Source of the DNA: an uncultured Anaerolineales bacterium | GTDB lineage: Bacteria > Chloroflexota > Anaerolineae > Anaerolineales > Villigracilaceae | DNA length: 24,300 nucleotides | Direction: 5' to 3' | NCBI GenBank assembly: GCA_937928015.1 | Contig: CALFXA010000083.1 | Location: 1-24,300 of the forward strand | Position numbers and translations under genes: made by a program | Shown here: positions 15,303 through 22,639 of the stretch, piece by piece | Layout: every line of letters starts with the position of its first letter | How positions within the stretch are numbered: position 1 is the first letter of the stretch | Notes under the pieces: generated by a model | What the model was told of the DNA's origin: nothing | The model's database searches: none | What the model saw: only the letters and a program-made list of their open reading frames with translations

Positions 15303-16514
15303 TTATGATTGCGGATGGGCACTTACTTCGAACTCGCCGTCGCTAACGCGCACCTTGAGCATTCCCTGCGCATCGGCCACACGGCCCACGACGCGGCCGT
15401 CTGCCTGGCGGGTGACGATGGCGTATCCACGCGAAAGGATGCTGGCGGGATTCAGGGCCTGCAAACGGCTCGACATCCCATCAACCCGCGAGGCCTGCAA
15501 TTGGATGCGGTGCGTCAGCGCGGAAAGCGCGCGGCGCGAGAGATCGTCCACGCGCTGGGCGGCGGATTGGATCTGACGCTCGGGCGAGACGTAGCGCAGG
15601 CGCGCCGCCAGGGACGAGATCCATGCCTGTTGGTCGGCCAGCAGGCCCAGGGTCAGGGACACAAGGCGGGCCTCCTGCGCGGAAAGGTCGTCGCGCAGGT
15701 CGTCGAGTGTCGTCTGCGTGGCCAGTTCCGCCGCGGCGGTGGGGGTCGGCGCGCGCAGGTCAGCGGCGAAGTCGCACAGGGTGAAGTCGGTCTCGTGGCC
15801 CACGCCGCTGATGACGGGTGCTTTCGAGGCGGCTACCGCACGCACCACGCGCTCGTCGTTGAAGGCCCACAGGTCTTCGATGGAACCACCGCCACGCGCG
15901 ATCAGGATCACGTCGGGGTTCATGCGATTCAACGCTTCGAGCGAATTGACCAACGCGGGCGGGGCCTCGGTCCCCTGTACGGGCGAGGGCGCGAGGATGA
16001 CCTCGGCCAGTGGCAGCCGTCGGCGCAGGGTGTTGAGCATGTCGCGCAGGGCGGCCCCCGTGGCCGAGGTGACGATGCCGATGTGCTTGGGCAAATCGGG
16101 AATGGGCCGCTTGCGCGCGGGATCGAACAGGCCCTCAGCTTCGAGCACGGCCTTCAGGCGCATAAATTCCTGGTAGAGCGCACCCTCGCCGACAGGTTTG
16201 ATCTGATCGACGTAGAGCTGATACTGCCCGCTGACCTCGTAGATACCCAGCCGACCGTGGACTTCCACGGCCAGCCCATCCTGCAAGACTATGCGCAGGC
16301 GCGCGGCACCCATCTTCCACATCACGCATTTCAGCGACGAGTTGGCGTCCTTGAGCGTGAAATACACGTGCCCCGAGGCGGGCCGCGACAGGTTGGAGAT
16401 TTCACCCGTGACGGTCACATCCTGGAGCACGGCGTCGGTCTCGATCAGGTTGCGGATGTAGGCCGTCAGTCGCGAGACGGTCCACTGCTGGGCGGAAAAG
16501 AGCGAAGGCTGCAT
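15303..16514 (-). CDS. xseA: Exodeoxyribonuclease VII large subunit
   Basis: XseA is the catalytic subunit of exonuclease VII, which cuts single-stranded DNA from both ends into oligonucleotides and takes part in repair. The 403-residue protein has an N-terminal OB-fold (about 10-105; VTVTGEISNLSRPASGHVYF region) and the catalytic domain with RGGGSIEDL (207-215), GHETDFTLCDFAADLRAPTP region (G239, H240, D243; RAPTP at 254-258), then a long helical arm and a C-terminal SRGYAIV segment. Length matches the family. The ATG lies 7 bases after a TATCCT box with a TTGTAA -35 at 17-base spacing, so the mRNA is probably leaderless. Confidence 0.95.
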   Translation of the reverse strand: MQPSLFSAQQWTVSRLTAYIRNLIETDAVLQDVTVTGEISNLSRPASGHVYFTLKDANSSLKCVMWKMGAARLRIVLQDGLAVEVHGRLGIYEVSGQYQLYVDQIKPVGEGALYQEFMRLKAVLEAEGLFDPARKRPIPDLPKHIGIVTSATGAALRDMLNTLRRRLPLAEVILAPSPVQGTEAPPALVNSLEALNRMNPDVILIARGGGSIEDLWAFNDERVVRAVAASKAPVISGVGHETDFTLCDFAADLRAPTPTAAAELATQTTLDDLRDDLSAQEARLVSLTLGLLADQQAWISSLAARLRYVSPERQIQSAAQRVDDLSRRALSALTHRIQLQASRVDGMSSRLQALNPASILSRGYAIVTRQADGRVVGRVADAQGMLKVRVSDGEFEVSAHPQS

Positions 16515-16521
16515 CCAAGCG

Positions 16522-16550
16522 AGGATACCCGAAGATGGGCAGGTTTACAA
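16522..16550 (-). promoter_or_regulatory. Promoter giving a leaderless xseA mRNA
   Basis: On the minus strand TTGTAA (16545-16550) and TATCCT (16522-16527) are 17 bases apart. Only 7 bases separate the -10 box from the xseA ATG, which places +1 at the start codon. There is no Shine-Dalgarno site. Confidence 0.6.
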
Positions 16551-16594
16551 GTAGGAATCGATTTCAGAAGGCTGGTCAGAAAAGATACAGTGGT

Positions 16595-16675
16595 TGTACA
16601 CGGATCACGCGGAGATGCACGGAGATTTTTTAAAAATCCACGTTAAACCGTGTTCATCCGTGCAATCCGTGTACA
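16595..16675. repeat. 81-bp nested palindromic intergenic repeat
   Basis: In the 304-base gene-free gap between xseA and the HIT gene, TGTACACGGAT (16595-16605) pairs perfectly with 16665-16675. Inside it TGCACGGA (16616-16623) pairs with TCCGTGCA (16657-16664), and the centre is ATTTTTTAAAAAT-like. ATCCGTG repeats with a 9-base period on the right arm, matching the period-9 CACGGAT repeats at 4537-4561. No gene was found in the gap; the remainder holds the xseA promoter, a second palindrome (16736-16758) and the HIT promoter. Confidence 0.8.
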
Positions 16676-16735
16676 GTTTTTTTCTCCGTACTCGGCGGCC
16701 CGGCAGGGCGCGGACGGTTTAGTTTTACGGCGCAG

Positions 16736-16758
16736 GATTTGCGCGAATAGCGCAAATC
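16736..16758. repeat. Perfect 9-bp palindrome upstream of the HIT gene
   Basis: GATTTGCGC and GCGCAAATC flank a 5-base centre (GAATA). It lies about 60 bases before the HIT start and 40 bases before its -10 box, so it could be an operator or another dispersed repeat. Confidence 0.6.
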
Positions 16759-16797
16759 ACGAACAACCTTTGGTTGCGGCCGCGAAGGGCTGTGCTG

Positions 16798-16806
16798 TGC
16801 TACAAT
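16798..16806 (+). promoter_or_regulatory. Extended -10 promoter of the HIT gene
   Basis: TGCTACAAT is an extended -10 element ending 12 bases before the HIT ATG. The leader would be only about 5-6 bases long, without a Shine-Dalgarno site. Confidence 0.55.
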
Positions 16807-16818
16807 TCCAGACATCCT

Positions 16819-17310
16819 ATGAATCACCTCTGGTCCCCCTGGCGAATGAAATACATCGACAACCACGATAAAGAAGAAGGCTGCGTGTTCTGCAACGCGC
16901 AAGTCAAAGCCGACAGCGCCGAGAACCTGATCGCGTTCCGCGGCGAACGGGCCTACGTCATCCTCAACCGCTTCCCCTACACGAGCGGACACCTGATGGT
17001 GATCCCCTTCACGCACGCTCCCAACCTCGAAGAACTCGACTCCGCCACCCGCGCCGAAATGATGGAACTGACCGCGCGCTGCACCACGATCCTGCGCGGG
17101 GTCTACAAGCCGCAGGGATTCAACGTGGGCGTCAACATCGGCGAGGCGGCGGGCGCGGGCGTGCTGGGACACGTCCACATCCACATCGTGCCGCGTTGGA
17201 CGGGCGACACCAACTTCATGTCGGCGCTGGGCGAGACACGCGTGCTGCCCGAGTCGCTCGAAGACACCTATCGCCGCGTGTGCGAAGCATTTCAAACACA
17301 AAATTCCTGA
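16819..17310 (+). CDS. HIT family nucleotide hydrolase/phosphorylase
   Basis: The 163-residue protein has the histidine triad HVHIHIVPRW (H118, H120, H122), a CxxC pair (C22, C25) that probably binds zinc, and NRFPYTSGHLMVIP, typical of HIT proteins that cleave nucleotide phosphoanhydrides. The N-terminal LWSPWRMKYI resembles the Ap4A phosphorylase-like branch known from actinobacteria, so a dinucleoside-polyphosphate substrate is plausible; this is inference from family resemblance. The start at 16819 is chosen because this WSPWRM opening is the conserved N-terminus of the branch and lies just after the -10 box. It is a single-gene unit followed by a palindromic repeat. Confidence 0.9.
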   Translation: MNHLWSPWRMKYIDNHDKEEGCVFCNAQVKADSAENLIAFRGERAYVILNRFPYTSGHLMVIPFTHAPNLEELDSATRAEMMELTARCTTILRGVYKPQGFNVGVNIGEAAGAGVLGHVHIHIVPRWTGDTNFMSALGETRVLPESLEDTYRRVCEAFQTQNS

Positions 17311-17314
17311 TCTC

Positions 17315-17382
17315 CACCGCAGAGACGCAGAGCCAACAGAGAAGGACTATTTTTCCTCTGCGCTCTCCGCGCCTCTGCGGTG
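17315..17382. repeat. Nested palindromic intergenic repeat (CACCGCAGAG family)
   Basis: CACCGCAGAG (17315-17324) pairs perfectly with CTCTGCGGTG (17373-17382), and inside it CGCAGAG (17326-17332) pairs with CTCTGCG (17356-17362). It starts 5 bases after the HIT stop codon and could protect or end that mRNA, but it lacks a T-run after the outer stem. Confidence 0.75.
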
Positions 17383-17445
17383 AAAACCGATATGGGGGAC
17401 AGACGATACAACCTTCGTTGCACTCTGACTAATACTGGAGGTTCC

Positions 17446-19059
17446 ATGTCTCGATACAAAAATACACTGACCGCGTTGCTGATTCTCTATTTTATCGCCA
17501 CGGCCTGCGCCGTCCCGTCCACCAGCATCCCCGCCCCAGAAGCAGCCGAAACGCAACCGCCTGCATCCACCCCGACCGATCTTCCCACCGCCACCGCATC
17601 CATCCCGCCCACCCCACAGCCCTTCGCCACCCCGCTCCGCCTCGGGCCTGATGACTTCCCCGCAGACTACAATCCGCTCACGGGCCAGCCCGTGCTCGAC
17701 AAAACTACACTCGACCTGCCCGCCCTGCTGGTCTCGGTCTCGAACTTCCCCGTCACGGCACGGCCGCAGTCGGGCCTGTCCTTTGCTGATTACGTCTTCG
17801 AGATCTACATCACCGAGGGCGCCACGCGTTTCCTGAGTGCCTTCTACGGCGACTTCCCGCAGCCTGAAATCCCCTTCACGGGCGGGTGCGACGTCCGTAT
17901 GGAACCCTTCCGCGCGGACGAAACCTACTTTGGCAACCGCGTCTGGCTGGATACGAACCAGAACGGCGTACAGGATTACGGCGAACCCGGCGTCGGCGGT
18001 GTGTGCGTGCTTCTTTACAAGGATGGTGACTTCGAGCATTTCCACATGACTACCACCGATAGCAACGGCTATTATGGCTTCAACGTCGAGCCAGGCACGT
18101 ACACGCTCGAAGTAAAACTCCCCGAGGGGATGCAATTCACGCAGGCCAATGTCGGGGACGAGGACCACGACAGTGACGTGGACCCAGCCTCGGGGCGGAC
18201 TCCCGTGGAAGTCGCCGCCTCCACCCTGTCCGTGGACGTGGGGCTGATTCCGCCTGTGGGCGTCACCCCCACCCCGAATCCCGCCGCCAAAGGTATCGAC
18301 CCTGAGATCGGTCCCGTGCGCTCGGGGCGGCTGGTCTATGCCGACTTCGCCGCCATGTTCCAGGACTCGTGCCTGATCTACGCCTTCGCCTCGGAGGAAG
18401 TGCTCGACAAGATTCCGCAATGCGCGATGGTCACGCACGAAACCGCCAACGGCGGCGCCATGCTCGACGTCACGCGCATGCGCGCCATTGCTGAGGAAAA
18501 CGAAAAGGCCGACACGACTTTCAACTACGCCAGCAATCAATACACCGACCTGCCGCCCGAAGGCGGATCGGCCGCCACCCAGTTCGACGTGTTCATTGCC
18601 AACCTCAACCAGTCGGGCTGGACCTACGATCCGCTGATGCAATCCTACCTGCGCTACACCGACAATGTCGACAAGGCCACCGCGGGCCAACTCCACCCCG
18701 ACACCGACCGTCTGAACGGACGCCAACTGCACTTCGAGAACGTCATCGTGTTGTTCGCCGAGCATCAGGTCATCGCGCCCACCATCCTCGACATGGACTT
18801 GAGCCAGGGCAACGAAGGCCCCGCCATGCTCTTCCGCGACGGCCGCGTGTACGAAATCCGTTGGAGCACACGCTCGGGCGCGTACGAAAAACGCACGGGC
18901 CTGCGCCGCCCCATCCAATGGGTGGACCGCGACGGGAATCCCGTACCGCTCAAGCCGGGTCACACCTGGGTGGTGGTGGTCACGCCCTACTCCAGCGTCA
19001 CCAGCCTGGGCAGCGGCGAGTGGAAGTTGCGCTTCTATCCGCCTGCGGGCGCACAATAG
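17446..19059 (+). CDS. DUF3048 lipoprotein with an inserted SdrD-like B domain
   Basis: The 537-residue product has a lipoprotein signal (FIATAC, C21) and a Pro/Thr-rich stalk. DUF3048 begins at about 76 with NPLTGQPVLD, RPQSGLSFADYVFEIYITEG and TRFLSAFYGDFP. It is interrupted at about 158-266 by a Cna-B/SdrD-type beta domain (FGNRVWLDTNQNGVQDYGE, TTTDSNGYYGF, VEPGTYTLEV, GDEDHDSDVDP), and resumes with IGPVRSGRLVYADFA (288 onward) to the end. The split is judged from the usual order of DUF3048 motifs, where the GPVRS-type motif follows the TRF-type motif closely. SdrD B domains are rigid calcium-binding surface spacers. The start is set by GGAGG 6 bases before the ATG at 17446. The function of DUF3048 is unknown; a surface location is likely. 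Confidence 0.85.
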   Translation: MSRYKNTLTALLILYFIATACAVPSTSIPAPEAAETQPPASTPTDLPTATASIPPTPQPFATPLRLGPDDFPADYNPLTGQPVLDKTTLDLPALLVSVSNFPVTARPQSGLSFADYVFEIYITEGATRFLSAFYGDFPQPEIPFTGGCDVRMEPFRADETYFGNRVWLDTNQNGVQDYGEPGVGGVCVLLYKDGDFEHFHMTTTDSNGYYGFNVEPGTYTLEVKLPEGMQFTQANVGDEDHDSDVDPASGRTPVEVAASTLSVDVGLIPPVGVTPTPNPAAKGIDPEIGPVRSGRLVYADFAAMFQDSCLIYAFASEEVLDKIPQCAMVTHETANGGAMLDVTRMRAIAEENEKADTTFNYASNQYTDLPPEGGSAATQFDVFIANLNQSGWTYDPLMQSYLRYTDNVDKATAGQLHPDTDRLNGRQLHFENVIVLFAEHQVIAPTILDMDLSQGNEGPAMLFRDGRVYEIRWSTRSGAYEKRTGLRRPIQWVDRDGNPVPLKPGHTWVVVVTPYSSVTSLGSGEWKLRFYPPAGAQ

Positions 19060-19096
19060 TCCCGTGACAACCTGCATCACTCATCGTGTAAACTTG

Positions 19097-19102
19097 TATA
19101 AT
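19097..19102 (+). promoter_or_regulatory. -10 box of the glycine-rich membrane protein gene
   Basis: A consensus TATAAT lies 30 bases before the ATG, with a strong GAGGAG ribosome-binding site at 19119-19124. The -35 box is not clear. Confidence 0.6.
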
Positions 19103-19132
19103 GGAAACACATTTCAACGAGGAGATTGAATT

Positions 19133-19609
19133 ATGCAACCAAGAATAAGGATGGGTTTGATCGTTGGAGCCATCGGGGCAGTCTTGAACGCCTGCGTGTC
19201 CGCCGCTGTCGGTCTTTGTGGGCCGGCCGTTTCGTTAATCGGCGGGGCGGTGGCAGGCTACTTCGCCGCGCAGCAGGAAAAGGCCCCCGCCAAGAGCGAG
19301 GGAGCCAAGGTGGGCGCCATTTCGGGCGCCATCGCCGGTGGGTTGATCCTGATTGGCCAAGTGATCGGCGGGATCGTAGCGCTGGCCTTTGTCCAGATGT
19401 CGGGCATGCAGGTGCCGTTCGGCTCCGTGCCTTCCACTTCGGCGGATCCAGGGCAACAGGTCATCTTCTATGTCAGCGGCATCGGGACGGGCGTCTGCTT
19501 CGGCCTGGTGGGCGCGGCCCTGGCGGCCATGGCAGGCGCAGGGACGGGCTACCTCGGGACTCCCGACCAGCCCGCCGCTCCCACCAACCCTGACCAGCCT
19601 TCGATGTAA
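19133..19609 (+). CDS. Small glycine/alanine-rich membrane protein, unknown function
   Basis: The 158-residue protein has four hydrophobic segments (about 6-26, 31-45, 61-88 and 110-135) rich in small residues: GLIVGAIGAVLNA, GGAVAGYFAAQQ, GAISGAIAGGLILIG and GTGVCFGLVGAALAAMAG. It has a short Pro/Asn tail. Such Gly/Ala-rich helices are typical of small membrane proteins of unknown function in many bacteria. A TATAAT box and a strong GAGGAG site (9 bases from the ATG) suggest it is well expressed. It forms a single-gene unit ended by a terminator. Confidence 0.78.
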   Translation: MQPRIRMGLIVGAIGAVLNACVSAAVGLCGPAVSLIGGAVAGYFAAQQEKAPAKSEGAKVGAISGAIAGGLILIGQVIGGIVALAFVQMSGMQVPFGSVPSTSADPGQQVIFYVSGIGTGVCFGLVGAALAAMAGAGTGYLGTPDQPAAPTNPDQPSM

Positions 19610-19626
19610 TCCAGTTCGTTCTCATA

Positions 19627-19661
19627 ATAAAGCCAATGGCATGGACCATTGGCTTTATAAT
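19627..19661 (+). terminator. Terminator of the membrane protein gene, overlapping a thiolase -10 box
   Basis: A perfect 13-bp stem, ATAAAGCCAATGG (19627-19639) with CCATTGGCTTTAT (19646-19658), is followed by a short AT-rich tail. TATAAT at 19656-19661 overlaps its end and could be the -10 box of the thiolase gene. Confidence 0.75.
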
Positions 19662-19667
19662 TTCAGG

Positions 19668-19760
19668 AGTCACGCATCCGCCCACATCGAGGTACGCGGG
19701 TGCATCTGCGTTGATCGTCCACAGGAACGCCTCTCACCCTTTCGCCAACAGGAGAGATTC
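19668..19760 (+). other. 5' leader of the thiolase-DinB operon
   Basis: If transcription begins after the TATAAT at 19656-19661, the leader is about 93 bases. It can form two stem-loops: GCATCCGC with GCGGGTGC, and GCGTT with AACGC. It contains ACATCGAGG, shared with the response regulator leader. It ends in an AGGAGAG ribosome-binding site. No known riboswitch was recognised. Confidence 0.35.
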
Positions 19761-20963
19761 ATGAGCAAAGAGAACGAAGCCGTCATCCTATCCGCCGCCC
19801 GCACCCCGATCGGAAAATTCCAGGGTGCCCTGAGTGGACTCCCCGCTGTCCAGTTGGGAGCGATTGCCGTGCGGGCCGCCGTGGAGCGCTCGGGCATCGC
19901 CCCATCCCAGGTCGAGGAAGTGTGGATGGGCAACGTGGTCCAGGCGGGCGAGGGACAGGCTCCCGCGCGCCAGGCGGCCATCTTCGGCGGGATGCCCGCC
20001 ACCGTCAGCGCGACCACACTCAACAAGGTCTGCGGCTCGGGCTTGAAGTCGGTCATGCAGGCGGCGCAAGCCATCCGCGCGGGGGATGCGGACCTGTTCG
20101 TGGCGGGCGGATTCGAGTCGATGAGCCGCGCCCCTTATCTGATCCACGGCCGCTCGGGCGAACTCCGCTATGGCAATCAACCGTTGACCGATGCCCTGCT
20201 CCACGACGGACTGTGGGACCCGTTCGAGAATTGGGGCATGGGCATGGCAGCCGAGTTCATCGCCGACGAGTACGAGGTGACGCGCGAGGCCATGGACCAA
20301 CTTTCCTACGAGAGCCATCAAAAAGCTGTGGTCGCCATCGAAGCGGGCAGGTTCAAAGCGGAGATCGCGCCCGTCGAGATCAAGGGACGCAAGGGCGAGG
20401 TCCAGGTGGTGGACACGGATGAGGGTCCGCGCAGGGATACGACGGTCGAGTCGCTCGCCAAACTCAAGCCTGTCTTCAAAGCGGACGGCAGGGTGACGGC
20501 AGGCAACGCCTCGTCGATGAACGACGGCGCAGCGGCGGCAGTCATTTCCAGCCGCGCGTATGCCGAGGCACACGGACATGCTCCGCTCGCGCGTGTTGTC
20601 GGCTACGCCCAGGCGGCGGTCGAGCCGAAGTATCTGTTTTCTGCGCCCGCGCTGGCCATGCCCAAACTGCTCCAGCGCATCGGCTGGACCTTCGCGGATG
20701 TGGACTTGGTCGAGTTGAACGAGGCCTTCGCCGCCCAGGTGTTGGCCAATGGCTACGCCCTGGCCGAGCAGGGCTGGGACTGGAACAAAGTCAACGTCAA
20801 CGGCGGCGGCATCTCGCTCGGACATCCGCTCGGGGCCAGCGGCGCGCGCGTGCTGACCACGCTGGTCTACGCTCTCAGGGACCGCGGCCTGAAGCGCGGC
20901 ATTGCGTCGCTGTGTCTGGGCGGCGGCGAGGCTGTGGCGATGGCGGTCGAGTTGGAAAGTTAG
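19761..20963 (+). CDS. Acetyl-CoA acetyltransferase (thiolase)
   Basis: Thiolases of this type condense two acetyl-CoA to acetoacetyl-CoA, or run the reverse step in fatty-acid breakdown. The 400-residue protein has the complete catalytic set: nucleophile C91 in NKVCGSG, N320/E321 in NEAFAAQ, H355 in [10 protein letters not shown] and C385 in CLGGGEA. The N-terminus [16 protein letters not shown] is typical of the family. The start at 19761 follows AGGAGAG by 5 bases; longer frames run back through the terminator and are rejected. The DinB-like gene follows after 19 bases, probably in one transcript. Biosynthetic or degradative use cannot be told from the sequence. Confidence 0.94.
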   Translation: MSKENEAVILSAARTPIGKFQGALSGLPAVQLGAIAVRAAVERSGIAPSQVEEVWMGNVVQAGEGQAPARQAAIFGGMPATVSATTLNKVCGSGLKSVMQAAQAIRAGDADLFVAGGFESMSRAPYLIHGRSGELRYGNQPLTDALLHDGLWDPFENWGMGMAAEFIADEYEVTREAMDQLSYESHQKAVVAIEAGRFKAEIAPVEIKGRKGEVQVVDTDEGPRRDTTVESLAKLKPVFKADGRVTAGNASSMNDGAAAAVISSRAYAEAHGHAPLARVVGYAQAAVEPKYLFSAPALAMPKLLQRIGWTFADVDLVELNEAFAAQVLANGYALAEQGWDWNKVNVNGGGISLGHPLGASGARVLTTLVYALRDRGLKRGIASLCLGGGEAVAMAVELES

Positions 20964-20982
20964 GTCGAGAAACGAGGAAACC

Positions 20983-21468
20983 ATGGACAAAAACGAGCGC
21001 AACGAAAAAATCGAGCTGTACGGCCGCGGCGTGGACCTGCTGGAGCAGGCTCTTCAGGAGATTCCGCGCGAGATGTGGCAGTTCAAGCCTGCGCCGACGG
21101 AGTGGAGCGTGCACGAAATCCTCGTCCATCTGGCGGATTCGGAGACGAACGCCGCCCTGCGCGCCCGCAAGCTGATCGTCGAGCCGGGCGGCAGCATCAT
21201 GGGCTACGACCAGGACGCCTGGGCCGTGGCGCTGGACTATCACGGCCAAAGCTGGGAAGACGCGCTGGAGACCACGCGCCTGGTCCGCAAGACGACCTAT
21301 GTCCTGCTCAAACAGCAGCCCGAGGAGGTTTTCACGCACTCGCTCAAGCATCCCGAGTACGAAGACCCGTACACCTTCGAGAAGTGGATCAACATCTACT
21401 CGGGTCACATCCCAGGGCACATCGAGCAAATCCAGAACAATTACAAGCTCTGGAAAGAGCGGAAATAA
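20983..21468 (+). CDS. DinB/YfiT-like four-helix protein
   Basis: The 161-residue product fits the DinB superfamily: a helical bundle with WSVHEILVHLADSE near residue 42 and a C-terminal INIYSGHIPGHIEQIQ. The histidines in these helices (H44, H49 and the GHIPGH pair) are placed like the metal-binding triad of the family. Members include thiol-dependent S-transferases and many proteins of unknown role. GAGGAAA lies 6 bases before the ATG. It follows the thiolase by 19 bases and the operon ends in a terminator, but a shared function is not evident. Confidence 0.87.
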   Translation: MDKNERNEKIELYGRGVDLLEQALQEIPREMWQFKPAPTEWSVHEILVHLADSETNAALRARKLIVEPGGSIMGYDQDAWAVALDYHGQSWEDALETTRLVRKTTYVLLKQQPEEVFTHSLKHPEYEDPYTFEKWINIYSGHIPGHIEQIQNNYKLWKERK

Positions 21469-21479
21469 TAGGAAAGACA

Positions 21480-21517
21480 AAAAGTGGTTCGGATGCACCT
21501 ACACCCGAACCACTTTT
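21480..21517 (+). terminator. Terminator of the thiolase-DinB operon
   Basis: AAAAGTGGTTCGG (21480-21492) pairs perfectly with CCGAACCACTTTT (21505-21517) around a 12-base loop, giving T-runs on both strands. It marks the end of the GC-rich part of the window. Confidence 0.88.
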
Positions 21518-21595
21518 GATTCTTATTCGTAGTTTGCTCTATCTTCCGCTCAACCCTTGATATGTTGTGTTAATCGGCAGGCAGTAATCATTACA

Positions 21596-22591
21596 CTACG
21601 AGGTAATTGAGGGGCGTTCAAAGATCTCATCAATTTTCTTCATTTGTTCTTTGCTCAACAGACCATATTCCATCGCCTGAATATTCTCTCGCACTTGGGC
21701 GACGGTCTTGAAGCCAGGGATAGGGATAGTCCGATCGTTGTGAGTCCATATCCAGGCGAGGGCAAACTGAGCCAGGGTTCGTGTTTCGCCAGTATCAGCA
21801 AGGAATTTTCGTACCGCCTCAATCCGTTGGAGGAGTTGTGTTGCCTGCTCATTACGTAAACTCCAAGTGCTTCGTATATCATCTTTAGGAAAGGTAGTAT
21901 CAGCGTTGAACTTGCCTGTCAATATGCCGCTAACGAAGGGGGAGCGGTTGATGCTAGCCAGATCATGTTCCTCACAGATCGCCAGCATTTGAGGTGCGCC
22001 GCTGAGCATATTCAACCTATGCTGAATCGCTGTGCAATGTTGACCTTGCGCAAATACACGCGCTCCTTCAACATTATCAGTGCTCCAGCCATACCAGCGG
22101 ATCTTTCCTTCAGCCACCAGCGTCTCAAGCATGTCACGTACTTCGGCGGCTTTCTCTGTCGGGTAATTGCCCACGTGAAATTGATAGAGATCAATATAGT
22201 CGGTCTGTAAGTTGCGCAGGCTGGTTTCACATTCTTGGTGGATGCGACTGACAATATCTTCCGTTTCTGTAACGGTATATTTTTCTTCATCTACGACATA
22301 GCCAAACTTCGTTGCTAGAATAACTTTATCGCGTCGTCCAGCAATTGCATTGGCAAGTATTCTCTCGCTATGTCCACACCCGTAATTGGCAGCTGTGTCG
22401 AAGAAGTTGATCCCCATTTCGAGTGCGTAGTGAATGGCGCGGATCGATTCTGCGTCATCCACCTGCCCCATACCATCGGGTTCCTTACTGCCATCTGCTT
22501 CAAGCCAGTCCCAAGGTCCGCCAATTGCCCAACCACCCAATCCCATTGCGCTTACTTCAAGATTACTGCGTCCTAAACGTCGTTTGAACAT
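21596..22591 (-). CDS. Aldo/keto reductase
   Basis: The 331-residue enzyme belongs to the NAD(P)H-dependent aldo/keto reductase superfamily, which reduces aldehydes and ketones in the cytosol. The catalytic tetrad is present: D65 and Y70 (FFDTAANYG), K95 (LATKFG) and H137 (LYQFH). The N-terminus RRLGRSNLEVSAMGLGGWAIGG, here shown by its core LGRSNLEVSAMGLGGW, is typical, as is the C-terminal IPIPGFKTVAQVREN. The start at 22591 has a GGAGA site 7 bases before it. The gene is visibly more AT-rich than those to its left and lies downstream (in its own direction) of the attC-like element at 22640-22843, so it may be cassette cargo. The substrate is unknown. Confidence 0.93.
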   Translation of the reverse strand: MFKRRLGRSNLEVSAMGLGGWAIGGPWDWLEADGSKEPDGMGQVDDAESIRAIHYALEMGINFFDTAANYGCGHSERILANAIAGRRDKVILATKFGYVVDEEKYTVTETEDIVSRIHQECETSLRNLQTDYIDLYQFHVGNYPTEKAAEVRDMLETLVAEGKIRWYGWSTDNVEGARVFAQGQHCTAIQHRLNMLSGAPQMLAICEEHDLASINRSPFVSGILTGKFNADTTFPKDDIRSTWSLRNEQATQLLQRIEAVRKFLADTGETRTLAQFALAWIWTHNDRTIPIPGFKTVAQVRENIQAMEYGLLSKEQMKKIDEIFERPSITS

Positions 22592-22639
22592 AGTGTCTCC
22601 AATTTCTATTATGACATGTAAACAGTTTTGTTTTCTAAC

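Noticed and set aside
17347..19080. A 577-residue open frame on the minus strand, longer than the gene opposite it.
   Set aside because: The plus-strand frame has a signal peptide, Shine-Dalgarno site and recognisable DUF3048 and SdrD-like motifs. The antisense frame has none and is a by-product of high GC.
19389..19760. A thiolase start far upstream, giving a 524-residue protein.
   Set aside because: The extension overlaps another gene, a terminator and the leader. The start at 19761 has a good ribosome-binding site and the usual thiolase N-terminus.
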